Source: Capnocytophaga sp. ARDL2
GTDB taxonomy: Bacteria > Bacteroidota > Bacteroidia > Flavobacteriales > Flavobacteriaceae
NCBI RefSeq assembly: GCF_041530365.1
Contig: NZ_CP168034.1
Span: 1,054,001-1,118,000, forward strand
Reading direction: 5' to 3'
Length of the DNA stretch: 64,000 nt
Shown here: positions 18,831 through 27,496 of the stretch, piece by piece
How positions within the stretch are numbered: position 1 is the first letter of the stretch
Layout: every line of letters starts with the position of its first letter
Notes under the pieces: generated by a model
The model's database searches: none
The model's input: the letters and a program-made list of their open reading frames with translations, nothing else
Told to the model about the DNA's origin: nothing
Program-made: the position numbers and the translations under genes

Positions 18831-19040
18831 TTAATTTGCATAAAAAACTTGCTCATAAACACCGTGTTTATACACTATTTTTGAATTTTCAGATGAAAAC
18901 ACAAATGTTTTTCTCTTGCCAAAAAGAGCATTTTCATTTCTTAATTTTTGTAATTCTTTTTGAGCATCAAGTTTTGAATGAAAGTCATTCACTAAATGAA
19001 ATTCTCTGCCGTCTCTGATTTTTATTTTTGGTAGTTTCAT
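18831..19040 (-). CDS. Small basic protein between the methyltransferase and GHKL genes
   Basis: 69 residues, Lys/Arg-rich, with no recognised family. It sits in frame with tight spacing (8 bases after the methyltransferase gene, 20 before the GHKL gene), so it is very likely expressed. The end of the sequence, FVFSSENSKIVYKHGVY, looks like a beta hairpin. It may be a small regulator or structural partner. Confidence 0.55.
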   Translation of the reverse strand: MKLPKIKIRDGREFHLVNDFHSKLDAQKELQKLRNENALFGKRKTFVFSSENSKIVYKHGVYEQVFYAN

Positions 19041-19048
19041 AATTCACT

Positions 19049-20353
19049 TTATTTTATTAGATTTTCAGCTATTTTTTTTACAACTTCCACATTTACAGCA
19101 TTTCCAAATGCTCTAAATGCTTTTGCAATTGTATCAGGGTATTTTTTCAAATCTTCCATACATTGCAATTTTGCAGCTTCCTGCCTTGTCATATATCTTC
19201 CTTTTTCTCCATTTGGAGTTTCAACCCAAGGGAAAATTGGAATTTGTGTCGTAGTCAATACCAATGCAGGGGAAAAAGTTGGCTTTTTAACACGAATTCC
19301 CGAAGGTCTGAATTGAATAATTTTATCAAATAGATTTGGATTTTCTTCATACCCACAATTCCATTCAAACTTTTGATGACTGTTTTCAAAATCTTTGATT
19401 TTGTGTAGCCAAGTGTCTATCCAAGACTTGTTTTCTTCGTAATATGCTCTATTTAAACGAATAAATTGTTTTTTCCATTCTGGAAAGTGTCTGTTTTTTT
19501 GTAATTTACTCGTTTGAGCATAAATTGGTAAACATTGTAAATAGTCATCTTTTGAATGACCGTCTATTATTTCTCCAAATTTACCTTTTCTATCTTTTAG
19601 TTCATAACCTCGTTGATAATATGGTGCTATACCTTCAAATTTATAATCAGCCCCAAATTCCATAGCCCAAATCGGGAAAGTAGGTAATTTAGCATTGTTT
19701 TCTTTTATCAAATCCAAAAACTCTTGCCATACTTCTAAATGATTGCGTGTAACAGATTTTAAAGTCATATAATCAGTATCGTCTTCTACTATTATATCTT
19801 TAATACTACACTCTGGACGCTCGGAATGGTCAGGAAATTTAAAGTCTTTTAATCCTCCTTTTTTCTTTAATCGACCTACAATATAAATCCTAGAACGATG
19901 TTGTGGAATACCAAAATGATGTGGTGAAATAATTGCATCAGCAATTTCGTAATGTTTTTCTAAGGACTCTTGAATTACTTTATAAGTATTTCCCCCATCG
20001 TGCGATTTTAGATTCGGTACATTTTCGAGAATCAGAAATTCAGGTTTGTGAGCCTCCAATATGTCCATAATTCTATAAAACAAATTTCCTCTTCCTTGTT
20101 CGTCATTAAACCCTTGCTGTGAACCTGCTTGTGAAAAAGGCTGACAAGGAAAACCTGCACATAAAATATCGTGTTTTGGAATGTTGTTTATATTTACTTC
20201 ATTGATATCTCCTTGAATTTCATTGCCGTGATTTTCAGTATATAGCTTTCTTAAATCAGGGTCAAGCTCACTGGCAAAAACGCATTGATGCCCCAGTTTA
20301 GACAATGCCAAATGAAAACCTCCTAACCCTGCAAATAAATCAATAAATTTCAT
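19049..20353 (-). CDS. dcm: DNA (cytosine-5-)-methyltransferase
   Basis: 434 residues with the ordered C5-MTase motifs: FAGLGGFHLAL (I), GFPCQPFS with catalytic C70 (IV), LENV at 109-112 (VI), QHRSRIYIVG at 151-160 (VIII) and FGNAVNVEV near the C-terminus (X). It methylates cytosine C5 in an unknown target set by the region between VIII and X. It heads the minus-strand island and would protect host DNA from the nuclease encoded downstream. Confidence 0.93.
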   Translation of the reverse strand: MKFIDLFAGLGGFHLALSKLGHQCVFASELDPDLRKLYTENHGNEIQGDINEVNINNIPKHDILCAGFPCQPFSQAGSQQGFNDEQGRGNLFYRIMDILEAHKPEFLILENVPNLKSHDGGNTYKVIQESLEKHYEIADAIISPHHFGIPQHRSRIYIVGRLKKKGGLKDFKFPDHSERPECSIKDIIVEDDTDYMTLKSVTRNHLEVWQEFLDLIKENNAKLPTFPIWAMEFGADYKFEGIAPYYQRGYELKDRKGKFGEIIDGHSKDDYLQCLPIYAQTSKLQKNRHFPEWKKQFIRLNRAYYEENKSWIDTWLHKIKDFENSHQKFEWNCGYEENPNLFDKIIQFRPSGIRVKKPTFSPALVLTTTQIPIFPWVETPNGEKGRYMTRQEAAKLQCMEDLKKYPDTIAKAFRAFGNAVNVEVVKKIAENLIK

Positions 20354-20390
20354 TTATGATGATTTTTCTCTAAAGAGTTTTATGAACATA

Positions 20391-20423
20391 CAAAGTTACA
20401 ATAATTGTTTTTAATAAAACAAA
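20391..20423 (-). promoter_or_regulatory. Putative promoter of the methyltransferase-GHKL-Z1 operon
   Basis: On the minus strand TTTG (20423-20420), 21 bases, then TAACTTTG (20398-20391) fit the Bacteroidota consensus. It is 37 bases before the methyltransferase start. Confidence 0.55.
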
Positions 20424-20575
20424 CTCTTGCATATAATCAATAAAACTTCTACATTTGTCTTGTTTATACAGATTTTGTTCTTTTGGAGTGAGTAAGTAAT
20501 TATTTATATTTCAATATATTATAACTAAGGAAATAAGTTATCTCAGAAGATATTCTTTCTTGATTTATATCAATG

Positions 20576-20604
20576 TTTGGAGGTGGATGTCCGTAGTATC
20601 TTTG
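20576..20604 (+). promoter_or_regulatory. Promoter of the pirin-DoxX unit, copy 1
   Basis: TTTG (20576-20579), 17-base spacer, TATCTTTG (20597-20604), 35 bases before the start. The elements are identical in copy 2 although the spacer is changed nearby. Confidence 0.6.
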
Positions 20605-20639
20605 CATCATCAATAACAAAGTATTAAAAAATTAAATCG

Positions 20640-21449
20640 ATGCGAAAAATTTTATTCTTTTTAAGTGTAGCTCTTTTGAGCAGTTGCAGTTTCGGACAAA
20701 AAACAAATTCAAACAATAAAAATAACAATCAAATGAAAGCAGTTTATCATAAAGCAGACAGCAGAGGACACGCAAACCACGGATGGTTAAATAGTTACCA
20801 CACTTTTAGCTTTGCAGAATATTACAACCCACAGAGAATGAACTTCGGTGTTCTTCGTGTATTGAATGATGATACCGTAAAAGGTGGAATGGGCTTCGGA
20901 ACACACCCACACCGAGATATGGAAATCATCAGTATTCCTTTGGAGGGCGACCTGAAACACGGTGATAGTATGGGCAACGAAGGGATTATCCGCAAAGGAG
21001 AAATCCAAGTGATGAGTGCCGGAACAGGAATTATGCACAGCGAAATGAATGGTAACCAAGGTGAAACCGTGAAATTCTTGCAAATTTGGATTTTACCTCG
21101 TAAAATGGGAGTTACCCCTCGCTATGACCAAATTGACATCGAAAAAGATAAGAAAATCAACGATTTCCAACAAATCCTATCCCCTAACCCTGATGATGCA
21201 GGCGTATGGATTCACCAAGATGCGTGGTTCAATATGGCAAACTTTACCGCAGGAAACTCAAAAACATACAAACTAAACAAACAAGGAAATGGAGTGTATG
21301 TATTTGTTATCAAAGGAAAAGCAAAAATAGGCGACCAAGTATTAGACCAAAGAGATGGTTACGGAATTTACGATACTTCAGAATTTGATTTAGAGGCTCT
21401 TGAAGATTCACAAATTCTATTGATGGAAGTACCAATGCAGTTACCATAA
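20640..21449 (+). CDS. Pirin family protein with lipoprotein signal, copy 1
   Basis: 269 residues. The N-terminus MRKILFFLSVALLSSCSFGQ is a lipoprotein signal with the lipobox LSSC, followed by an Asn/Lys-rich linker and then a complete YhhW-type pirin beginning MKAVYHKADSRG at 20733. Metal ligands: THPHRDME and GIMHSEMN. Cytosolic pirins of this type act as quercetin dioxygenases; a signal peptide is unusual and would place this one in the envelope. It is co-transcribed with doxX 13 bases later. The copy at 43260-44069 is nearly identical. Confidence 0.9.
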   Translation: MRKILFFLSVALLSSCSFGQKTNSNNKNNNQMKAVYHKADSRGHANHGWLNSYHTFSFAEYYNPQRMNFGVLRVLNDDTVKGGMGFGTHPHRDMEIISIPLEGDLKHGDSMGNEGIIRKGEIQVMSAGTGIMHSEMNGNQGETVKFLQIWILPRKMGVTPRYDQIDIEKDKKINDFQQILSPNPDDAGVWIHQDAWFNMANFTAGNSKTYKLNKQGNGVYVFVIKGKAKIGDQVLDQRDGYGIYDTSEFDLEALEDSQILLMEVPMQLP

Positions 21450-21462
21450 AAATTAAATTACG

Positions 21463-21873
21463 ATGAGTATATTTCAAAACAAAGATTTAGGACTTTTAAT
21501 TCTTCGTCTTTCCGTAGGGTTACTAATGATTCCACACGGAATCCATAAATTACTGAATTCAGGAGCGTTGGGGTACATTCAGTCGCTCTTGGAAGCCAAA
21601 GGATTACCAGCGTTTATCAGCTATGGTGTTTTTGTAGGAGAAATTATTGCACCGCTCCTCATCGTAATTGGTTTCCGTACGCGTATCTCGGCATTGGTAT
21701 TGGCAGCTACAGGTTTGATGATTCTGTTCTTAGGGTACGACAACCTTTTTGCCCTCACGCAGCACGGCGGTTGGGTGGCAGAACTTGTAGGGCTGTTCCT
21801 CTTCGGAGCTTTGGCATTAGCCTTTACAGGCGGTGGGAAATACGCTGTATCTACGAATAATCAGTGGGATTAA
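21463..21873 (+). CDS. DoxX family membrane protein, copy 1
   Basis: 136 residues with four predicted membrane helices (LILRLSVGLLMIPHGIHKL, FISYGVFVGEIIAPLLIVIG, ISALVLAATGLMILFLG, ELVGLFLFGALALAF). DoxX proteins are inner-membrane proteins linked to redox and oxidative-stress functions. The HGIHKL segment is a family hallmark. It shares a transcript with the lipoprotein pirin. Copy 2 at 42836-43246 differs by an Ala/Thr change in GLPAFIS. Confidence 0.92.
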   Translation: MSIFQNKDLGLLILRLSVGLLMIPHGIHKLLNSGALGYIQSLLEAKGLPAFISYGVFVGEIIAPLLIVIGFRTRISALVLAATGLMILFLGYDNLFALTQHGGWVAELVGLFLFGALALAFTGGGKYAVSTNNQWD

Positions 21874-21892
21874 AACAAATAAAATAATAACA

Positions 21893-21917
21893 AAACGCTC
21901 CTTAATTGGGGCGTTTT
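21893..21917 (+). terminator. Terminator of pirin-DoxX copy 1
   Basis: AAAACGCTCC, TTAATT loop region, GGGGCGTTTT with one G-T pair, then T residues. The same hairpin sequence recurs at 36250 and 42793. Confidence 0.85.
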
Positions 21918-21999
21918 TTAAGTTGAAGCCTAGTTTGAAAAAATCTTGGAAAATACTCCTTTCGTTAAAAAAAAACATTTTTATTTCACATCTGATATT

Positions 22000-22821
22000 A
22001 TGAAAAACAATTTTTTAGAGTACTTAAAAACAGGCTATTGTGATAGAAAATATGACTTAAACAAACAGAAAATAGAACAATTTATAGATTCTTTTTTTCG
22101 GTTTATATTTTTCTTAGAGCCTCAAAGATGTGATTCTCAAACGGAGATTGAAAGCCGATTTGTCAGTTTTAAAAATCAGTTTAAAGACATAATAAACGAT
22201 ATAAAACAAGAAAATACCGTACAGGTATGCGAAACTTTTTTTAATGAGATTCCTAGTATTTATGAAACATTGGGAAAAGACGCTCAGTTTTTCTTAGAAA
22301 GTGATCCTGCTGCTACGCATATAGAAGAGATTAAAGTTTCATACCCAGGATTTTATGCCATTGCAATTTATAGATTTGCACATCAGCTGTACCTTCAGAA
22401 AGTCCCACTCATCCCAAGAATTTGGACAGAGCTTGCCCATAGCAAAACGGGAATAGATATTCATCCAGGGGCAAATATTGGAGAATATTTCTTTATTGAT
22501 CACGGCACAGGAATTGTAATAGGAGAGACCACTCAAATAGGAAATCGTGTAAAAATCTATCAGAATGTAACATTAGGGGCGTTGGCTGTATCTAAAAGCA
22601 TTGCCAATACCAAAAGACATCCTACTATAGAAGATGAAGTAACCATCTATGCAGGAGCTACTATTTTAGGCGGAAAAACCATCATTGGTAAGGGGGCTAC
22701 CATCGGAGGAAATGTTTGGATTACAGAAAGTATATTCCCTTATAGTTTAGTATATTATAAAGACAAAACCATCATCAGAAGCCAAGAAAATTCACCCGAA
22801 CCGATTAATTTTTCCATATAA
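22000..22821 (+). CDS. cysE: Serine O-acetyltransferase
   Basis: About 273 residues from the ATG at 22000; an in-frame TTG at 21946 is less likely. The C-terminal half is a left-handed beta-helix of hexapeptide repeats (IDIHPGANIGEYFFIDHGTGIVIGE), then NVTLGALAVSK, with the catalytic His in IDHGTG. The N-terminal half is the helical domain of the long serine acetyltransferases. It makes O-acetylserine from serine and acetyl-CoA, the substrate of the cysteine synthase encoded next. Confidence 0.9.
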   Translation: MKNNFLEYLKTGYCDRKYDLNKQKIEQFIDSFFRFIFFLEPQRCDSQTEIESRFVSFKNQFKDIINDIKQENTVQVCETFFNEIPSIYETLGKDAQFFLESDPAATHIEEIKVSYPGFYAIAIYRFAHQLYLQKVPLIPRIWTELAHSKTGIDIHPGANIGEYFFIDHGTGIVIGETTQIGNRVKIYQNVTLGALAVSKSIANTKRHPTIEDEVTIYAGATILGGKTIIGKGATIGGNVWITESIFPYSLVYYKDKTIIRSQENSPEPINFSI

Positions 22822-22915
22822 ACCTATTAAATGATATGGATACACCGATAAATTTTCCTGTAAAAAGGAAAAAATATAACAAAAAACATTCTTAATATTT
22901 AAAATCATACAGAAT

Positions 22916-23824
22916 ATGAAATTCAATAATGTATTAGAAACTATTGGGAAAACGCCGGTAGTCAGATTGAGTAAAATTTTTCCTAAACATAATGTTTGGA
23001 TAAAATTAGAACGAAGCAATCCAGGGGGAAGCATTAAAGATAGAATTGCTTTAGCAATGATAGAAACCGCTGAAAAGGAAGGAAAAATCAATAAAAATAC
23101 TCAAATCATAGAACCCACTTCGGGAAATACAGGAGTAGGATTAGCCATGGTTTCAGCCGTAAAAGGTTATCATTTAACATTGGTAATGCCTGAAAGTATG
23201 AGTATTGAAAGAAGAAAACTTATGACTGCCTATGGTGCCAATATCGTATTAACACCAAGAGAATTAGGTATGAAAGGAGCCATTGAAAAAGCTCAGGAAT
23301 TGGCACAGCAAAACGAAAACACTTGGATACCACAGCAGTTTGAAAACATCTCAAACCCTGAAACTCATCGTAATACAACTGCTCAAGAAATTCTTAATGA
23401 TTTTCCAGAGGGAATTGATTACCTCATCACGGGCGTAGGAACAGGTGGACATATTACAGGAATTTCGGAGATTATAAAACAGAAATTTTCTGAGTTAAAA
23501 TCTTTTGCTGTAGAGCCAAAGCTTTCCCCAGTTCTCAGTGGAGGAAATCCAGGAGCACACCCTATACAAGGCATCGGTGCAGGGTTTGTACCCAAAGTTC
23601 TCAATACTGAAATTTTAGACGGAACCATTCAGGTGAGTAAAGAAAATGCCTTTGTTTATACCCAAAAACTAGCCCAAGAAGAAGGTATTTTAGCCGGAAT
23701 TTCCACAGGAGCATCTCTCGCAGCCATTGCACAAAAAATAGATGAGTTGCCTGAAAACACCACCATTCTTACCATAAATTATGATACCGGCGAAAGATAT
23801 TGGTCGGTGGAAGGACTTTTTTAA
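22916..23824 (+). CDS. cysK: Cysteine synthase (O-acetylserine sulfhydrylase)
   Basis: 302 residues. The PLP lysine is K41 in GGSIKDRIA, the phosphate/substrate loop is TSGNTG, and GTGGHITG binds the cofactor phosphate. It converts O-acetylserine and sulfide to cysteine in the cytosol. Placement directly after cysE makes a two-gene cysteine pathway. CysK and CysM cannot be told apart with confidence by eye. Confidence 0.92.
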   Translation: MKFNNVLETIGKTPVVRLSKIFPKHNVWIKLERSNPGGSIKDRIALAMIETAEKEGKINKNTQIIEPTSGNTGVGLAMVSAVKGYHLTLVMPESMSIERRKLMTAYGANIVLTPRELGMKGAIEKAQELAQQNENTWIPQQFENISNPETHRNTTAQEILNDFPEGIDYLITGVGTGGHITGISEIIKQKFSELKSFAVEPKLSPVLSGGNPGAHPIQGIGAGFVPKVLNTEILDGTIQVSKENAFVYTQKLAQEEGILAGISTGASLAAIAQKIDELPENTTILTINYDTGERYWSVEGLF

Positions 23825-23835
23825 ATTTATGAAGT

Positions 23836-23856
23836 GATTGGAATTTTTTTCCAATC
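23836..23856 (+). terminator. Stem-loop terminator after cysK
   Basis: GATTGGA and TCCAATC pair around a T-rich loop, 11 bases after the cysK stop, followed by ATTTCTTTT. Confidence 0.55.
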
Positions 23857-23897
23857 ATTTCTTTTATATGCGTTTATTAAGAACGCTATTCATTTCG

Positions 23898-23905
23898 TAC
23901 CTTTG
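23898..23905 (+). promoter_or_regulatory. Putative -7 element for the DUF4300 gene
   Basis: TACCTTTG fits TAnnTTTG and lies 18 bases before the ATG at 23924. A weaker TTTA stands in the -33 position. Confidence 0.5.
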
Positions 23906-23923
23906 CTTCAAATAAAATAGAAC

Positions 23924-24883
23924 ATGATGAAAAAAAATATATTGATTACTGCATTATCTTTAGCGGCACTATGCAGTTGTAATAAAACTACCACGCCCAA
24001 GACCGAAACCTCACAAACGGCATCAGAAAATATCTCACAGCCTTTTATTTCCAGTATAGAATATTCTAATTTGGTAGATAAAGCCAGCCAAGAAGAAGTA
24101 AAAAAGGCACTCTCTGCTGCAGGAATCAAGGAGGAAAATATCCAAACTTTTTTGGACAATGTAAATACTTTTAACCAGACCGTTGGCGAAGTAGGAATGG
24201 TAAAAGAAGGATTTGCTACCTCCCAAAATTTAACCCCTGAATATGATAAGGTAAAAATACAAGAAAAATGGGAAGAAAAAAATCCTGTTTTTGCGGGTTA
24301 TAACTGTCGTATTACTTCGTTTGATATGTTAAGAGATTTTGTTCGCATTGAAAATCCGATTTTAGAAAATGCCAAGAATCTATTTGTAGATGAAGATGCA
24401 CTAGAAAATAACCCTAAAAAAGTGTTTTCTAATAAAGAGAGAGACCTTTTTATGGCTTTCTTTTCGCAAATTCCTACCGTAGAGGGCAAGGATATTTCAA
24501 AACATATAGACATGGTGCAAAAAGATTGGCAAAAGAAAGGGATTTCATTTATTCATAACAACGATAAGACCAAGGCTTCTTTAATTTCGGTATTTTTTCA
24601 TTCGTTTTTTAGTAAGGAAGACAATCATTTGTTTATCGGGCATATCGGGGTATTGGTACCTTCTGAAAATGGAAAACTTATTTTCATTGAAAAATTATCT
24701 TTCCAAGAACCTTATCAAGCATTGAAATTTAACAACCGAACGGAACTCAATGATTACCTTATGAATCGCTACGATGTGGAATGGAACCAACCCACAGCCA
24801 CACCTTTTATCTTTGAAAATAATCAACTGATAGAAGGCTATAGACCCAATGCGAATAAAAAACAAACAGATAACATGCAGTAG
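23924..24883 (+). CDS. DUF4300-type lipoprotein
   Basis: 319 residues; the second ATG (23927) may be used. The signal ILITALSLAALCSC ends in a lipobox, and a Thr/Ser-rich linker follows. The body has the DUF4300 pattern: SSIEYSNLVDKASQEEVKKAL, PVFAGYNCRITSFDML, then HIGVLVP and IEKLSFQEPYQALKF. Members are surface or periplasmic lipoproteins of unknown function. It is followed by an ECF sigma gene 23 bases later, so it may belong to that regulon. Confidence 0.8.
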   Translation: MMKKNILITALSLAALCSCNKTTTPKTETSQTASENISQPFISSIEYSNLVDKASQEEVKKALSAAGIKEENIQTFLDNVNTFNQTVGEVGMVKEGFATSQNLTPEYDKVKIQEKWEEKNPVFAGYNCRITSFDMLRDFVRIENPILENAKNLFVDEDALENNPKKVFSNKERDLFMAFFSQIPTVEGKDISKHIDMVQKDWQKKGISFIHNNDKTKASLISVFFHSFFSKEDNHLFIGHIGVLVPSENGKLIFIEKLSFQEPYQALKFNNRTELNDYLMNRYDVEWNQPTATPFIFENNQLIEGYRPNANKKQTDNMQ

Positions 24884-24906
24884 TTTTATGCCGAGAATTA
24901 TTATTG

Positions 24907-25437
24907 ATGAAAGATAAATATGCTATCATAGAAGAGTGGATTGATGCTTACTCAGCACCTCTGCTTCGTAGGGCTTTGTACATGGTTTCAGATAAGGAAG
25001 AGGCAGAAGATATGGTGCAGGAAGTGTTTACGGCATCGTTTATTGCTTTTGATTCCTTCCAAAACAAAAGCAATCCTCTCACTTGGCTTTATGCCATTTT
25101 GCACAACAAAGTGGCAGATTTTTATCGAAAAAAATACAAAAACCCTATTGAAAATAACCTCTCTCATTTTTTTGACTCTAATGGCAATTGGAAAGATGAA
25201 AGTATCATTCAGCCCTGGGAAGACACACCCGAAGAATGGGAACAAAGCCTGCACGAATGTATAGAAAAATTGCCCCCACGATGGAAAATTCCTCTAAAAC
25301 TCTATTATCTCAAAGAGAAAAAAAACGAAGCGGTGTGTCAGGAAGTGGGGATTACCCCGACAAATCTTTGGAAAATACTTCAAAGAAGCCGTTTACAACT
25401 GAGAGAATGTTTAGAAAATAACCGTTTTGTAGAATGA
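24907..25437 (+). CDS. ECF-type RNA polymerase sigma factor
   Basis: 176 residues from ATG 24907. Region 2 includes AEDMVQEVFTASFIAF and LTWLYAILHNKVADFYRKK. Region 4 includes LPPRWKIPLKLYYLKEKKNEAVCQEVGITPTNLWKILQRSR with the helix-turn-helix. This is a short sigma-70 family factor related to the SigZ-like group. Its stop overlaps the next start (ATGA), which is the usual arrangement with an anti-sigma factor. Confidence 0.9.
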   Translation: MKDKYAIIEEWIDAYSAPLLRRALYMVSDKEEAEDMVQEVFTASFIAFDSFQNKSNPLTWLYAILHNKVADFYRKKYKNPIENNLSHFFDSNGNWKDESIIQPWEDTPEEWEQSLHECIEKLPPRWKIPLKLYYLKEKKNEAVCQEVGITPTNLWKILQRSRLQLRECLENNRFVE

Positions 25438-25706
25438 TTAACCGATGGATTCATTTTTGGATACTTCCATGTTCGGAGATTTCCATGCTCATAGAGAAAA
25501 AAAATGCCAATCAAATTACTTTTTTGGAAAAAATACGATTAAAAGCACATGTAAACATTTGTAAAATGTGCAGAGCGTACCAAAAAAAAGTCACTTTGAT
25601 AGACCAACTCCTCAGTAAACATACCAATGACGAAAAAAAAGAGGGGTTTGAGGAAATTGAAATTCAGGACTTTAAGCAAAGAATGAAAGAAAAAATGAAA
25701 AAATAA
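25434..25706 (+). CDS. Small zinc-finger anti-sigma-like protein
   Basis: 90 residues with HVNICKMC, the H-x3-C-x2-C motif of the anti-sigma zinc-binding domain (zf-HC2). It lacks a transmembrane segment, so it would be a soluble redox-sensing anti-sigma factor. The overlap with the sigma gene supports the role. Confidence 0.75.
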   Translation: MINRWIHFWILPCSEISMLIEKKNANQITFLEKIRLKAHVNICKMCRAYQKKVTLIDQLLSKHTNDEKKEGFEEIEIQDFKQRMKEKMKK

Positions 25707-25769
25707 CATTTTTTTTGTCAGGTTTTACTCTCCGTGCAGACTAACATATCAAACAAAAAAATAATAGAT

Positions 25770-26228
25770 ATGTTAAGACAAAAAGCAACTGAAAACCTGC
25801 TCATCTTCAAAATGGGATATTGCGTATCCCTATTTGGAGCGGTACTTATTCTCCTCTGGATAGGTATTTTTAAATTTACTCCTTCCGAGGCAAAAGCCAT
25901 AGAAGATTTGGTAGCACATCATCCGCTTACTTTTTGGGTGTATGATTTTTTTAGCTTACAAGCTGTTTCTAATGTCATTGGGCTGATAGAAATCGGTACG
26001 GCATTGGGATTAGTAGCCTCTATTTGGATAGTTCCTTTGCGTAGATACATGGCTTGGGCGATGATACTTACCTTCCTAATCACGCTGAGCTATCTATTTA
26101 CCACCCCTAAAATGTGGCGAGTGGTAGATGGTATTCCTATTACCGATTTTTTTATCCTAAAAGACCTCCTTTTATTAGGATTTGGAATCATGCTTTTAGG
26201 AAACACTACTCACAATAAAACCCATTAA
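25770..26228 (+). CDS. DUF417 (YkgB/RclC-like) membrane protein
   Basis: 152 residues from ATG 25770; a GTG at 25734 is possible. Four membrane helices are visible ([68 protein letters not shown]). [21 protein letters not shown] is the family signature. The E. coli relative RclC is part of a reactive-chlorine response, which fits the sigma factor upstream and methionine sulfoxide reductase downstream. Confidence 0.85.
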   Translation: MLRQKATENLLIFKMGYCVSLFGAVLILLWIGIFKFTPSEAKAIEDLVAHHPLTFWVYDFFSLQAVSNVIGLIEIGTALGLVASIWIVPLRRYMAWAMILTFLITLSYLFTTPKMWRVVDGIPITDFFILKDLLLLGFGIMLLGNTTHNKTH

Positions 26229-26242
26229 AAACAGTAAATAAT

Positions 26243-27333
26243 ATGAAAGTTACACACATTTTTAGCACCGTATTACCTCTTTTTATATTTTTGTCGGCAA
26301 AGGGATGCCAAAGCACTCCTACACCGCATACCGCAAGTGAAACCATAGAAAATAGTAATGATAAGATGAAAAATACAAAAGAAATTTACTTCGCAGGGGG
26401 ATGTTTCTGGGGTACAGAACATTTCTTTAAACAAGTGAGAGGTGTAGTAGCCACCCAAGTGGGCTATGCCAACGGAAGTACCCAAAATCCTACTTACGAA
26501 GAAGTCTATACGGATAAAACGGGCTTTACCGAAACCGTAAAAGTAGTGTATGACCCTACCGAAGTTTCTCTACAGCTGCTCTTAGAATTGTTTTTTGAAA
26601 CCATAGACCCTACCAGTCTCAATAAGCAAGGTAACGACAGAGGTACACGCTACCGCACCGGAATTTATCATACAGATAAAGCAGATGTAGCCACCATAGG
26701 AAAAGCACTGAACCAATTGGCAAAAAAATACTCAACACCCATTGTGGTAGAACACCTTCCGCTCGAAAATTTTTATGATGCAGAAGAATACCATCAAAAT
26801 TATTTGGACAAAAACCCTGGGGGCTATTGCCACATCAATCCACAACTTTTTGAACGAGCAAAAAACGCCAATCCCAAGAAAGAAAATAATTATCAAAAAC
26901 AAGATGATGCCACACTGAAAAAAAACTTGACCAAAATTCAGTACGAGGTAACCCAAAATAGTGCTACTGAAAGGCCGTTTGACAATGAATATTGGAACGA
27001 ATTTCGTGAGGGAATCTATGTAGATATTACCACTGGTGAACCCCTCTTTATATCTACTGATAAATTTGAATCAGGATGTGGATGGCCAGTTTTTCAAAAC
27101 CGATTGACAAAAAACTCATCGCCGAAGTACTGGACAAGTCGCACGGAATGATACGCACAGAGGTGAGAAGCAAAACAGGCGATGCTCACCTCGGACATGT
27201 ATTTACCGATGGCCCTGCCGACAAAGGTGGACTCCGCTACTGCATCAATAGTGCTTCGCTAAAATTCATCCCAAAAGAGGAAATGAAAGCAAAAGGTTAC
27301 GCAGCTTATTTACCTTTATTAGAGAAAAAATGA
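26243..27333 (+). pseudogene. msrAB: Exported MsrA-MsrB fusion, interrupted by a frameshift
   Basis: The first frame codes for a signal peptide and then MsrA with [10 protein letters not shown] (catalytic C54), and the start of MsrB with SGCGWP. The frame breaks near 27090 (GGCCAGTTTTT). The next frame resumes FSKPIDKKL and carries [15 protein letters not shown] and the catalytic [11 protein letters not shown], ending at 27333. One missing base between CC and AGT explains it. MsrAB repairs methionine-S- and R-sulfoxides in envelope proteins. The MsrA part could still be made; MsrB is lost unless this is a consensus error. Confidence 0.88.
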
Positions 27334-27416
27334 TTATCAATTTAATCTAATCATTAAAAAAACATCAGCTGACTCCATGGGGTCAAATGTTTATAGAAAA
27401 AAGATGAAGATTTGGT

Positions 27417-27440
27417 ATTCGACCCCCGATGGGGTCGAAT
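27417..27440. repeat. REP-like palindrome
   Basis: ATTCGACCCC and GGGGTCGAAT make a perfect 10-bp stem with a CGAT loop. A related imperfect element (GACTCCATGGGGTC) is at 27371-27384. Confidence 0.6.
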
Positions 27441-27496
27441 TTTTTTATGCTTTTCTCAAGCTATAAATATTCGAATCCTACGGATTCAAGGAAAAA

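Larger units (their letters stand above)
20431..21921 (+). repeat. Inverted repeat arm 1 (pirin-DoxX unit)
   Basis: About 1.49 kb. It holds a promoter, a lipoprotein pirin gene, a doxX gene and a terminator, and recurs in reverse orientation at 42788-44280. The proteins differ at only a few positions, while the promoter-upstream 150 bases have diverged more. Arms begin at ATATAATCAA and end in the terminator. Confidence 0.9.

Noticed and set aside
13397..20353. BREX or DISARM system
   Set aside because: No PglZ, BrxC, DrmA or DrmB-like proteins; the gene set fits the GHKL-Z1 class instead.
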